A stretch of 64,000 nt of DNA, from NCBI GenBank assembly GCA_041399205.1, contig JAWKTK010000003.1, positions 62,001 to 126,000 of the forward strand. Reading direction: 5' to 3'. Shown in pieces: positions 8,747-17,876 of the stretch. The stretch is from JAGQOZ01 sp041399205. GTDB taxonomy: Bacteria; Planctomycetota; Planctomycetia; Pirellulales; Pirellulaceae. The number at the start of each line of letters is the position of its first letter. The stretch's first letter is position 1. The position numbers and the translations under genes were made by a program. The notes beneath the pieces were generated by a model, which worked only from the letters and a program-made list of their open reading frames with translations, had not been told where the DNA came from and made no database searches.

Positions 8747-9772
8747 CTACGCTTCTGTCTTGGGACGCCACAGCAAGAGCATGATCGGGTTCTTGCGATC
8801 GTGAATGTGATCAATGATGGTGATCAAGATGAAGCCAGCAACACACAAGCCCAGGGCCAGGAAGACGTGTTGATCCAACGCGTCGGGCAAGCAGTTTCTC
8901 CATTCGATTGGCACTTGCTCTCCATGTCGATTCGTCATGAATTCTAGGTTTTCCTTGAAGGGCCAAATTCGCCGGAGCGAACCAATCATGAAACCGGTGA
9001 GCGTGGCCACCGTCAAATTGTGATACTTGGCCAACAGCCAGGACAAGATTCGCGAAAACGCACCAAGTCCCAAGACCATGCCTGTCACCAGTGGAATCAC
9101 CGTGCTGATAGTGGTGCTGAAAACCGCAGCAAAATTCAGATCCTTGAGGTCGGTAATCAGTTGGCTGAGCGCCGCCACGCAGTATTCATACTGGCCCAAA
9201 ATCAACAGGATGAACGAACCATAAATGCCGGGCAAAATCATGGCGCAGATCGCCAACGCTCCGCTGCCGAACAAGATCAAAGGTGAATGGCCCGGATCGC
9301 GCGGCACCAATCCCACTAGCCAATAGGCAAACACCGTTCCGGCTACCATGCCGATGACGCCCGAGACGGTCCAGGTCAGTCTAGCGGCCAAAGCGACGAT
9401 GGACGCCGCGACTAGGCCAAAGAAAAAGGCGAACAGCAATTCTTGGTGTTCGTGCATCAAGTAGGTGACGACCTTGGCGAGCACCCCGACGGAACAGCCA
9501 ATTCCCGCGATCAACGGAATTAGGAACCGCCACGGGATTTGCGCTAACGCGCCAACAAATTCGAAACGCAGAAGTTTCTTCGCAAAGTCGATATCAACTG
9601 ACTTTACGGCGGCCAACAGTTGTTCGTAGACGCCCATAATGAACGCCATGGTCCCGCCCGAAACCCCGGGCACGACATCCGCAGCACCCATACAGCACCC
9701 GGTAAAGAACAGGTATAGCGGCGACTTCGGATTGGATTCTGCTTGACCATTGTCAGACGTTTTAGAAGGCAT
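8747..9772 (-). CDS. DUF368 membrane protein, polyprenyl-phosphate transporter family (PopT-like)
   Basis: This is a 341-residue integral membrane protein with about eight to ten hydrophobic segments. The family signature GAADVVPGVSGGTMAFI appears near residues 28-45, and a second P-G-x-x-G-S motif (LPGIYGSFILLILG) lies mid-protein, as expected for DUF368. Members of this family have been shown to return undecaprenyl phosphate across the cytoplasmic membrane for cell-wall and surface-polymer synthesis; that role here is inferred from family. It is divergent from ispE, which makes the isoprenoid precursor of the same lipid carrier, across 347 bases. That pairing is suggestive but may be chance. 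Confidence 0.85.
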   Translation of the reverse strand: MPSKTSDNGQAESNPKSPLYLFFTGCCMGAADVVPGVSGGTMAFIMGVYEQLLAAVKSVDIDFAKKLLRFEFVGALAQIPWRFLIPLIAGIGCSVGVLAKVVTYLMHEHQELLFAFFFGLVAASIVALAARLTWTVSGVIGMVAGTVFAYWLVGLVPRDPGHSPLILFGSGALAICAMILPGIYGSFILLILGQYEYCVAALSQLITDLKDLNFAAVFSTTISTVIPLVTGMVLGLGAFSRILSWLLAKYHNLTVATLTGFMIGSLRRIWPFKENLEFMTNRHGEQVPIEWRNCLPDALDQHVFLALGLCVAGFILITIIDHIHDRKNPIMLLLWRPKTEA

Positions 9773-10000
9773 TCGTTTTGTCTTTCTAGGAGCGATCCGT
9801 TGTTTAATTGTGTCTTCTATTTAAGCATCGACCGCAAAACACGCGAATTACGCAGCACACTGCTGAAACGAATAACGCGATTTTACTGACTATCCACCGT
9901 GCAACGGGAAACCGGGCTGGCTTGGGCAGAAGTAAAGCGGATTCAAACGAAAAAGCCATGTCCCCTTGACAAGGATTTGTCACTCGATCGGCTGTTGATG

Positions 10001-10028
10001 TTGACCTAGTGTTAGAGGCGGATACAAT
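10001..10028 (+). promoter_or_regulatory. Probable sigma-70 promoter for ispE-spoVG
   Basis: TTGACC (10001-10006) and TACAAT (10023-10028) are separated by 16 bases, each one base from consensus. They sit about 90 bases before the ispE start in the otherwise featureless 347-base gap (9773-10119) between the DUF368 gene and ispE. Confidence 0.5.
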
Positions 10029-10119
10029 TTTTTGACATTGACAGATAGAAGAATCTATCCAACCGGAAATGCGAGAAGGGAATTGAGTCTCGCCATGCGA
10101 AAGATCGCACAGGTCAACC

Positions 10120-11160
10120 ATGTATGTGCAACAGGGAAGTAATGGCATCGCCATTTGGGCTCCGGCCAAACTAAATTTGTTTTTGGAAATCAAGAATCGA
10201 CGCGCAGACGGTTTTCATGAAATTGAAACGTTCATGCTCCCGATTTCCTTATATGACCACCTGGAAGTTACTTCGCCAAAATCGGCAGAACCGGGCAGTC
10301 TGACATTGGACTGTCAGTTCCATCCGGGTTTGGCGAAAGGGAATCGTCCATTCGCCTGGGATCGCTCGACCGACGGTAAAATCGGTTCGATGGAGATCGC
10401 ACAATGGTTTCGAACAGACCTTTACGGCTCGCAATGGTTGCCTGATGGGCCTGACAACTTAGTGTCAAAGGCGGTCCAGCAGCTTCGCATCCAAACGGGC
10501 TGTGACAAGCCGCTGTCCGTCCGACTTACCAAAACCATTCCAGCTGCGTCCGGATTGGCCGGCGGTTCGTCAGATGCAGCTGCCGCTCTTTTTGCCGCCA
10601 ATGCCGCCTGGAACACAGGATTGGGTCATGCCGAATTGGCCGACGTAGCAGGGCAGGTTGGGAGCGATGTTCCTTTTTTTCTGTACAGAACAGCGTGCAT
10701 TTGTACGGGTCGTGGAGAACAGATCAAACCCTGGAGTTTGTTATCCCGACCACTTAATTTTGTAGTCGTGCGTCCACCGACTGGGCTGGCGACTGCGCAA
10801 GTTTATCAAGCCAACCAGTTGTCCGCAGAACTGCAATCGATCCAGCCGTTTTTGGATGCGCTGGCCAGTAATCGACTGGATCGCATTGGACGCAAGATGT
10901 TCAATCGCTTGCAAACGCCGGCCAGAACGCTGTCGCCTTGGATTGATCGGCTTGCACACGAATTGAGTCGACTGGATGTACTCGGTCATCAGATGAGCGG
11001 TAGTGGTAGCGCCTACTTTGGACTGTGTCGAACTCAAGCACATGCTTGCCGAGTAGCCGCCGTTGTGAATGCACGAGGAATCGGTAGTGCGTTTGCCGTG
11101 AGATCCGTGGAAATGTCACACAGTAGCAGCAGCGAGACATGGATACCAAGTTTGAATTAA
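10120..11160 (+). CDS. ispE: 4-diphosphocytidyl-2-C-methyl-D-erythritol kinase
   Basis: The enzyme phosphorylates CDP-methylerythritol in the MEP pathway to isoprenoids. It is a GHMP kinase: the N-terminal WAPAKLNLFLEI motif (Lys17 matches the catalytic Lys) is followed by the ATP loop PAASGLAGGSSDAAAAL (141-157) and QVGSDVPFFL with the catalytic Asp183. A C-terminal GSGSAYFGL stretch forms the third motif. At 346 residues it is longer than the usual ~285, with extra sequence between the first motif and the ATP loop (about 57-110). The stop at 11160 is 12 bases before the spoVG start, so the two genes are probably co-transcribed. The same ispE-spoVG neighbourhood is known in Firmicutes. Confidence 0.93.
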   Translation: MYVQQGSNGIAIWAPAKLNLFLEIKNRRADGFHEIETFMLPISLYDHLEVTSPKSAEPGSLTLDCQFHPGLAKGNRPFAWDRSTDGKIGSMEIAQWFRTDLYGSQWLPDGPDNLVSKAVQQLRIQTGCDKPLSVRLTKTIPAASGLAGGSSDAAAALFAANAAWNTGLGHAELADVAGQVGSDVPFFLYRTACICTGRGEQIKPWSLLSRPLNFVVVRPPTGLATAQVYQANQLSAELQSIQPFLDALASNRLDRIGRKMFNRLQTPARTLSPWIDRLAHELSRLDVLGHQMSGSGSAYFGLCRTQAHACRVAAVVNARGIGSAFAVRSVEMSHSSSSETWIPSLN

Positions 11161-11172
11161 AGGAGACAGGCC

Positions 11173-11778
11173 GTGGAGATTACTGAAGTTCGCATCAAAT
11201 TGATGGAAGACACAGACGACCGACTTCAGGGATTTTGTTCCATCACGTTTGACGACTGTTTTGTCGTGCGCGATTTGAAAATCATCGAAGGCTCCAACGG
11301 CCCTTTCGTGGCGATGCCCAGTCGTAAGCTTACGGCCCATTGCCCCCAGTGCGGTTGTAAGAATCATTTGCGAGCAGGATACTGCAATCAATGCGGTCGG
11401 CGTATGCAAGAAGATTTGGCAACGAAGGACCATGATGGACGAGCCAAGTTATATGCGGACATCGCCCATCCGATTAATTCGGCGTGTCGCGAAATGATCC
11501 AAGAGAAAGTCATCTCCGAATTTCGCTTGGAACAAGATCGAGCGAAACAGCCGGGCTATGTTTCTCGGTATGACGATTTCTACGAATTTGATTCGGACGC
11601 CAAACCACTAGCTTCGCAAAAGACACCGGCCGCGCAAAACAAAACGCATACGACACACGCGCCCAGCGAAATTCGCGGACCGCACCGCGCACCGGCTCAA
11701 CGACCGGTGTCACAGCCCGAGCCGACCGCAGATAGTGACAGCAAAAAGAACGACGACTTTGGCGCCGGGATTTTTTAA
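11173..11778 (+). CDS. spoVG: SpoVG-family protein with inserted zinc ribbon
   Basis: SpoVG proteins are small nucleic-acid-binding regulators. The family core is plain: MEITEVRIKLM, then GFCSITFDDCFVVRDLKIIEG, NGPFVAMPSRK, and later ADIAHPINSACREMIQEKV. Unlike the ~90-residue Firmicute protein, this one has a Cys4-type zinc ribbon (CPQC at 57-60, CNQC at 71-74) placed between the PSRK strand and the DIAHPIN helix. It also has a disordered, Pro/Gln-rich C-terminal tail from about residue 125. The start is GTG at 11173, fixed by AGGAG seven bases upstream. No sporulation is expected in this lineage, so the role is probably general post-transcriptional or DNA-level regulation (inference). Confidence 0.88.
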   Translation: MEITEVRIKLMEDTDDRLQGFCSITFDDCFVVRDLKIIEGSNGPFVAMPSRKLTAHCPQCGCKNHLRAGYCNQCGRRMQEDLATKDHDGRAKLYADIAHPINSACREMIQEKVISEFRLEQDRAKQPGYVSRYDDFYEFDSDAKPLASQKTPAAQNKTHTTHAPSEIRGPHRAPAQRPVSQPEPTADSDSKKNDDFGAGIF

Positions 11779-11840
11779 TCAAATCAAGATGCTCGTCAGC
11801 GACACGTGGCTGTCGTTGACACCTCAAGTGCCGATAGCCG

Positions 11841-13654
11841 TTACTTTTCTTCGCCGGTGTCCAAAACGGCCATAAATGCCTTTTGTGGAATATCCACCTG
11901 GCCAATCGACTTCATTCGCTTCTTGCCTTCTTTTTGCTTCGCCCACAGCTTTTTCTTACGGCTGATATCGCCACCGTAACACTTGGCCGTGACATTCTTT
12001 CGCATGGCGGGTACGGTTTCCCTGGCAATAATGCGACTACCAATGGCAGCTTGTACGGCCACCTCGAACATGTGCCGATCAATTTCGCTCTTCAGCTTCT
12101 TGCATACCGCTCGACCTCGCCGATCCGCATCATGCCGATTGCAAATAATAGACAACGCGTCGACTCGTTTGCCATTGACCAGGATATCCATTCGCACCAG
12201 GTCACCCGGTCGATATCCAATCACTTCGTAATCCATAGTGCCGTATCCTCGCGTGGCACTTTTGAGTTTGTCGTGCAGATCGTAGATGACTTCGGCCAAG
12301 GGCAATTCGTAGGTAAGCATGGCGCGAGTAGACGAAAGGTATTCGGTTCGAACCAACGTACCTCGTCGATCTTGGCACAACTTCATCACCGCTCCGATAT
12401 ATTCGGTCGGCTGCACCAAATTGACGCGAACAATCGGTTGTCGGAATTCCTGAATTTGTCCCGAATCCGGAACCTCTTGTGGACGATGAATCTCCAGCGT
12501 TTCCCCGTTGTTGGTCACAATTTCATAGGTCACATTCGGCGCGGTTTGCACCAGATCCACATCCGATTCTTGCTCTAAGCGTTGCTGCACAATTTCCATG
12601 TGCAGTAGGCCCAGAAAACCACAACGAAATCCAAAGCCCAACGCTTCGCTGGATTCCGGTTCAAATTCAAAACTGGGATCGTTGATGGATAATTTTCCCA
12701 ACGCGTCACGCAGTTCTTCAAAGTCTTGTCCGTCCGACGGGAACAAACCGCAGTAGACCATTCGCTTTGGCGCTTTGTAGCCCGGCAACGGCTTGACGAC
12801 ATCCGCCGATTTGGCCAAACACACGGTATCGCCAATATGGACATCATCAATCGCTTTGATGTTGCAAATCAGGTAACCAACCTGGCCGGCGTGTAGCGTT
12901 TCGCACGGCGTGCGTAGCGGACGGAATTGCCTATTTCAATGCAGTCATGGTTGGTACCAGCTCGCATCAAGCGAACCTTGTCACCCTTGTTGACCGTTCC
13001 ATTCATGACTCGCACATACATGATCGTGCCACGAAACTTGTCATAGTGCGAATCGAAGACCATCGCCTGGAGTTCGGCGTCTGGGTCTCCGGTCGGCGGC
13101 GGCACGCGATCAACAATGGCATCCAGTAATTCCTTGGCGCCAATGCCTGTTTTGGCACTGACCTTGACCACTTCGTCTGGATCGATCGCCAGCGATTGTT
13201 CCATTTCCTCGACCACTTCATCCACTCGCGCATGCGACAGATCAATCTTGTTGATCACCGGAATGATCGTCAGGTCGTGCTCCATGGCCGCGTAGCCATT
13301 GGCCACGGTTTGTGCTTCGACACCTTGGAAGGCGTCGGCCAGCAGCAATGCGCCTTCACAACAGGTGAGTGCTCGAGAAACTTCGTAGTGAAAGTCGACA
13401 TGGCCCGGAGTGTCGATCAAATTCAATTCAAACTCTTCTTTGCCTCGTCGATAACGCATGGCCACGGTGCGTGCCTTGATGGTGATGCCACGTTCGCGCT
13501 CCAATTCCATGTCATCCAGGATTTGTTCTTTCATCTCGCGCTGCGTGATTGTGCCGGTGGCTTCCAACAGCCGATCCGCCAACGTACTTTTTCCGTGGTC
13601 AATGTGCGCGACGATGCTGAAATTGCGAATATGCTGGCAAGCGGCGTGAGTCAT
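11841..13654 (-). CDS. lepA: Elongation factor 4 (LepA), one frameshift
   Basis: LepA is a ribosome-associated GTPase. The N-terminal part (to about 12930) carries the G-domain: AHIDHGKST at residues 16-24, the RGITIKA switch, DTPGHVDF and NKIDL. The C-terminal part carries LGFGFRCGFLGLLHMEI and ends in the LepA tail (YGGDISRKKKLWAKQKEGKKRMK). The frame breaks between 12925 and 12935: the minus strand reads ...IEIGN and should continue as F-R-P-L-R-T-P-C-E-T-L-H-A-G-Q-V-G-Y-L, which is intact in the next frame. One extra A in the AATT run would restore it. Nothing else is damaged, so a sequencing indel is more likely than a dead gene. The ATG at 13654 was chosen over a TTG eight codons upstream. 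Confidence 0.9.
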
Positions 13655-13800
13655 ACACCTATCAGGTTTTCTATGCAAAGTATGGAGAACCAGCCCGGCA
13701 TGTAGCAGGCCGATCCACCAGAAATCAAGCGACGGACAACAATCGGGAAAAGGGAAACCGGCGGTGGCCAGGGAGCGAATTTCCGGCCGAACAAAAACCG

Positions 13801-14841
13801 CTATGCCTTATTCGACTTGCGAAATTCGGTTCGTGCAATCCCAGCCGCTCCGATATAACCGGCATCGCCACCGAGCGAAGCGAACTCAATGATCGTTTTT
13901 TCCGCCAAAATGGGGAAGGCCCGAGACCGAATTTCCTGGCGAATTGCTTCAATAAAACGCTGCCCCGTACGGCTTTCTGGTCCGCCAAAGTTCATCGCTC
14001 CCCCAAAAATAACGGCCGCCGGGTCAATAATGTGCATCACATTGACGGCACCAATGCCCAAATACATGGCCGTTTCATCCACGATTTGATTCGACAAATC
14101 GTCGCCTTGGTCCGCTTCCTGACAGATCATCAACGCGGTTAGTTCTTCGCCCGCTTTCAGTCGCGCAGACAAAGAAGATTGGACGCCCGCTTCCAACGCT
14201 TCTGCCGTCCTGGCTACGACCGCCTTGGCACTGGCATACGCCTCTAAGTGACCCAACTGCCCGCAGCCGCACATTCTGGCTGTCGGCGTGTAATCAATGA
14301 TGGTATGCCCCACTTCACTGCCGGCGCTATTTTCCCCGTCCACACTGAGGTCACCAATGATGATGCCGCCGCCGACTCCCGTGCCCAAAGTGAAAAACGC
14401 AATGCTGTGGAATTCGGAACCGCTGCCCACCCAGAATTCGCCAAACGCCGCCGCGTTGGCGTCATTCGCAAAGGCGACGGACTTCCCGCAGGCCCGCGCC
14501 AGACAATTCCGGATCGGATAATTCCACCAATTCGGCAAATTATGCGGATGCAAGAGAATGCCTTGAGTCCGATCCATCGTTCCGGGCGTCGCCAGACCAA
14601 CATGGACCACGTCTTTTTCGTCCAATTTTGCTTGATCCAGCAGGCCACGGAGCGTCTCAGACGCTCGGATCATAGCCGCTTCCGGCCCCAGTTCTTCTTG
14701 AGTTGGAATGCTTGTCCGGGCCAGCGTGCGACCCAAGTTATCCAACACTCCGATCTTGATGTTTGTTCCACCAACATCGACACCAGCAAACAGCGGCAAC
14801 GATGGTGACTCGACGGTTGTATCTAATTCGTGATTCGCCAT
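13801..14841 (-). CDS. ROK-family sugar kinase, probable glucokinase
   Basis: ROK kinases phosphorylate glucose or related hexoses with ATP. The phosphate loop is DVGGTNIKIG (residues 22-31). A GLATPGTMD stretch, the ATP-site NDANAAAFGEF, TLGTGVGGGII and the zinc-site region CGCGQLGHLEAYAS follow. The last position of the usual CxCGxxGCxE zinc motif is His here instead of Cys. The protein has 346 residues. The start ATG at 14841 (MANHELD) avoids an unconserved 23-residue extension. It lies downstream of lepA on the same strand orientation but 146 bases away. Sugar specificity cannot be settled from sequence; glucokinase is the usual assignment. Confidence 0.85.
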   Translation of the reverse strand: MANHELDTTVESPSLPLFAGVDVGGTNIKIGVLDNLGRTLARTSIPTQEELGPEAAMIRASETLRGLLDQAKLDEKDVVHVGLATPGTMDRTQGILLHPHNLPNWWNYPIRNCLARACGKSVAFANDANAAAFGEFWVGSGSEFHSIAFFTLGTGVGGGIIIGDLSVDGENSAGSEVGHTIIDYTPTARMCGCGQLGHLEAYASAKAVVARTAEALEAGVQSSLSARLKAGEELTALMICQEADQGDDLSNQIVDETAMYLGIGAVNVMHIIDPAAVIFGGAMNFGGPESRTGQRFIEAIRQEIRSRAFPILAEKTIIEFASLGGDAGYIGAAGIARTEFRKSNKA

Positions 14842-14991
14842 CGCGAAGTCGACTTCCTGGTTAAATGCAAATGATCTGTCTCTAGAAAATATCGACCTTC
14901 CTTCGCCCAAGATAGCAGGCTGCTTGGCTGGCCTGGGACCGTAGACGCAAGAGACGAAGCGAGTATACGGATTCTAGGAAATGTCGGCAAT

Positions 14992-15648
14992 CTAAGATTT
15001 ACGTTGGTTCCAGTCGAGACTACGCCGAAGCTGCGTGGACGAGACATCCAGGTGAAACAATTCGGGGGGCACGAACCGAAAGATTTCGCGGTGCGAACCA
15101 AGTTCATCGAGTCGAACGTGCGCGCATTCGTGCTCGGAAGAGCGCGAAAACACCAGAAAGTCACATGCGTGTTCTTGAATCAAACGAATCGCCTTTCGCA
15201 GCTCGGAATGCTGGCCTTCGTGGTAACGGAGATCCAGCAAGCGATGGAAGGTATCCATGCCGATCAGAAACGTGCAATTCGAAAAATGGGCGGCTTTTTG
15301 GGAAAATCGAGCTAGATTGGTCAGCCAAACCGGTTCGCCTGGCTGAAATTGGGTCAAACGAAAGGCAATTTGTTCGGCCGTCAGCGATGCCTTGTCAACG
15401 TTTTGAATCGAGATTTCATGCTCGACGGTCAATTGGTAGACCGACGCCGCAATGAACGCCATGTCGCGATGGCCCTGATGCCTGGGATTGAACGAACCAG
15501 AAAAGATAGCTCGACGACCAACATCGGCCGCCAGGTTCGTCGAGCGATTTTGGGGAGCATTCCAACGGATGGCTGATCGTTTTCCGTTTACCAGCGAATC
15601 CAGGTCGCTGGCGTCGAATGCGGACGCTTGGCGTGCGGAATCGTCCAT
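14992..15648 (-). CDS. NadD-like nucleotidyltransferase
   Basis: The protein has the cytidylyltransferase/adenylyltransferase fold: the nucleotide motif GSFNPRHQGH sits at residues 51-60 and an ISSTxIR-type motif (DVSSTQLRR) near the C-terminus. FLIGMDTFHRLLD resembles the substrate loop of nicotinate-mononucleotide adenylyltransferase. The first ~45 residues are a poorly conserved extension, so the start may be further downstream. The NAD-synthesis role is inferred; the spacing of motifs fits the general superfamily and another NadD may exist elsewhere. It follows the small gene at 15662 by 13 bases and is likely in its operon. Confidence 0.7.
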   Translation of the reverse strand: MDDSARQASAFDASDLDSLVNGKRSAIRWNAPQNRSTNLAADVGRRAIFSGSFNPRHQGHRDMAFIAASVYQLTVEHEISIQNVDKASLTAEQIAFRLTQFQPGEPVWLTNLARFSQKAAHFSNCTFLIGMDTFHRLLDLRYHEGQHSELRKAIRLIQEHACDFLVFSRSSEHECAHVRLDELGSHREIFRFVPPELFHLDVSSTQLRRSLDWNQRKS

Positions 15649-15661
15649 GCCAGCAGGCCTG

Positions 15662-15949
15662 TTACTGCCTGCCTTGCTTTATTTCTTGACACAGCGAACC
15701 CACGGTCACAAAGCTCTTGAATTCCGCTTCTAATGCGGCCAATTCATCTTCAAGCCAGACCGAAAATTCGGCGGTTTTTTCTTCGTCCAGCAATTCGTGC
15801 TGTTTGGGAATGCTGCCGGACCAATATTTGGAAGTGGATGGTGTCTTCATGGATGACCGTCCCCCAAAAAAATTCGTTTCGAACGCCTCGCTCCATACTT
15901 GTCCAGCGTGTTCGCTGGTGGAATTTTCGTCAAGAGTAGCAAGTGACAT
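15662..15949 (-). CDS. Small hypothetical protein upstream of the NadD-like gene
   Basis: This is a 95-residue acidic protein without signal or membrane segment and of no recognised family. Residues 35-65 include TSKYWSGSIPKQHELLDEEK, and the C-terminal half is a predicted helix rich in Glu (WLEDELAALEAEFKSF). No strong ribosome site is visible. Close linkage to the next gene (13 bases) and codon choice like the neighbours support it. Confidence 0.6.
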   Translation of the reverse strand: MSLATLDENSTSEHAGQVWSEAFETNFFGGRSSMKTPSTSKYWSGSIPKQHELLDEEKTAEFSVWLEDELAALEAEFKSFVTVGSLCQEIKQGRQ

Positions 15950-16222
15950 ACCGCGATTGAATAATTCGTCCCTGAAACGCTGTATATCCCTCCTGGATAA
16001 ACGTTTACGGCAATGAATGGACCTACTGAGAGGCTCTGCGAATGTTGCCAGTTTGCATCATTTGGCAGACTTTGGTGGCAAATGGCAGAAGACAAAAAAT
16101 TCTGATCACGTCCAGCAATATTCTTCGGTCGGGTGCGAACAACACATCAGCGAGACAAAAAACGCCGGATTAAACCTCAATACAAAACGAATCGCACTTT
16201 TTTTTCGAACGGGAGCAGTAGC

Positions 16223-17065
16223 ATGTTCAAGAAAGCAATTGTAGGTGGAGCCATCGGACTGATCTCGATGGGAATGTTGTTCGGGCGGGATGCCGTTAGT
16301 TATGTCAGCAGCAGTGTCGGCTGGGTCCAGGATTCCGTCAAAAACAGCGTGCCGGTCAAATTGCAAATTGAACGAGCTCGAAAGATGATTGACGACCTGG
16401 AACCGGAAGTCTATCGCAACAAAGCGTTAATCGTAAACGAAGAAGTTTCGGTAGAACGCTTGGCTAGACGCATCGACGGCCTGGAATCGAAGCAAGCGTC
16501 TGAAAAGGACAATTTGGTGCGGATGACTTCTGACCTGAACACGGGTGACAGCCACATTTATTACGCCGGTCACCGGTACACGGCCGCACAAGTGCAGACC
16601 GATCTGGAAAGCCGCTTTGAACGCTTCAAAACCAACGACGAAATGCTGGCCAGCCTGCACAAGACGTTGCATTCGCGACAAAAAAGCTTGGCAGCCGCTA
16701 AGGACAAGCTGACTTCGATGTTGGCAAAGCGAGCACAACTATTGGCGGACATTGCCAAGTTAGAAGCGCAGGAAAAAATGGTGGAAGTCGCCAAGAATAC
16801 CAGCGAATTCAAATTCGACGACAGCAAACTCGCTCGTACCATGCAGCTTGTCCAAGACATCCAGACTCGTTTGGAAGTGGATGAACGCATGCTAGAATCG
16901 GAAGTCAATTTCCCGGTGGAAATTCCTGTTAGCGAACCAGCCACTGGCAATATTAGCGAACGCATTGCCGAATACTTTGGCAGCCAAGACGCAGACGACG
17001 TCCAAATTGCTGAAGAATCGGACGCAGATGTGGTAGCCGAATTGCCGGTCGGTGCCAGCCTGTAA
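16223..17065 (+). CDS. Membrane-anchored coiled-coil protein
   Basis: This 280-residue protein has a single N-terminal hydrophobic segment (AIVGGAIGLISMGMLFG) and then a long helical coiled coil (about 45-235) with a short break around YYAGHRYTAAQV. An acidic tail rich in Asp/Glu/Ala closes the chain. The overall plan recalls PspA/IM30-like or membrane-stress proteins, but I see no diagnostic motif. The ATG at 16223 follows GGGAG; the ORF is open for 30 codons upstream without a start signal. It begins the four-gene cluster with the FHA protein, Ser/Thr kinase and membrane protein. Confidence 0.78.
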   Translation: MFKKAIVGGAIGLISMGMLFGRDAVSYVSSSVGWVQDSVKNSVPVKLQIERARKMIDDLEPEVYRNKALIVNEEVSVERLARRIDGLESKQASEKDNLVRMTSDLNTGDSHIYYAGHRYTAAQVQTDLESRFERFKTNDEMLASLHKTLHSRQKSLAAAKDKLTSMLAKRAQLLADIAKLEAQEKMVEVAKNTSEFKFDDSKLARTMQLVQDIQTRLEVDERMLESEVNFPVEIPVSEPATGNISERIAEYFGSQDADDVQIAEESDADVVAELPVGASL

Positions 17066-17190
17066 GTTGTTGAACAACCGGTAACGATGAGTTGTGAAGC
17101 CACTGCGTGATTTGTTCGGCGAGTCGACCGTTCTTGGTTGGCTCGCCGATTTTGTCGTTCCAGAAACGTTGGGTTCGAGGCAAGCGGACG

Positions 17191-17832
17191 ATGAATTCGA
17201 CAGCCCCCATCTTCAAACCAGCTGGCGCATCTTCCATGAAGAAAACCGGATCACAATTTCTGATGTGGGTAGACGGCGTGGGCGGCTTTTTGGTTTGCCT
17301 GGATGACACGGTTTCGCTAGGCCAAGCGACCTATGATTCCAACGCCACCATCGGCATCTTGGGCGATCTTTCGCGGAATCATGCCGTGATTCGCCGTGAA
17401 CGAGACGCCTATACCGTGATTCCTCATGCCGACACCTGGTTGGATGGCCAGAAGATTGAACGCCCGTTTTCGCTAAATAACGGAGACGAACTTCGCTTGG
17501 GCCGCCAAGTGTCGTTTCGCTTTCGCCAGCCTCATCCGCTGAGCACTTCCGCCAGGATCGAGTCCATTAGTCATCATCGCACACAGCCTGCAGCCGATGG
17601 AATTGTCTTGATGGCCAGTTCGTGCATTTTGGGACCTTCGCTACAAAACCACGTCTTCTGTCGGTTTTGGAGCGAAGATGTGATGCTGGTTCGCAAAGGC
17701 GAAACGCTTTGCTGCTTTTCCAAACAATCCTTCGAAGTAGACGGCAAGGAATACCAGGGACGAGCGAATATCTCGATGAATTCCCGGATTTGCGGTCCCG
17801 ATTTTTGCATCAGCTTAGAGCCCATCGACTAA
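17191..17832 (+). CDS. FHA-domain protein
   Basis: FHA domains bind phosphothreonine peptides. The domain spans about residues 40-120: the LGQ start strand, then GDLSRNHAVI with the conserved Ser61, Arg62 and His64, then TWLDGQKIE and the LNNGDELRLGRQVSFRF strand. A second beta-rich half (about 125-213) has no family I recognise and carries several Cys. The ATG at 17191 gives MNSTAPIFKP; upstream in-frame sequence is open but unlike the family. The stop is 45 bases before the kinase start, so the FHA protein probably reads phosphorylation made by that kinase (inference from context). Confidence 0.85.
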   Translation: MNSTAPIFKPAGASSMKKTGSQFLMWVDGVGGFLVCLDDTVSLGQATYDSNATIGILGDLSRNHAVIRRERDAYTVIPHADTWLDGQKIERPFSLNNGDELRLGRQVSFRFRQPHPLSTSARIESISHHRTQPAADGIVLMASSCILGPSLQNHVFCRFWSEDVMLVRKGETLCCFSKQSFEVDGKEYQGRANISMNSRICGPDFCISLEPID

Positions 17833-17876
17833 AATGAACGGGAAATTCAAAGCATTCTTTTGTAAAGAAAACAGGA

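Noticed and set aside
11883..12578. 231-codon plus-strand ORF across lepA
   Set aside because: Antisense shadow of LepA; no start signal or known motif.
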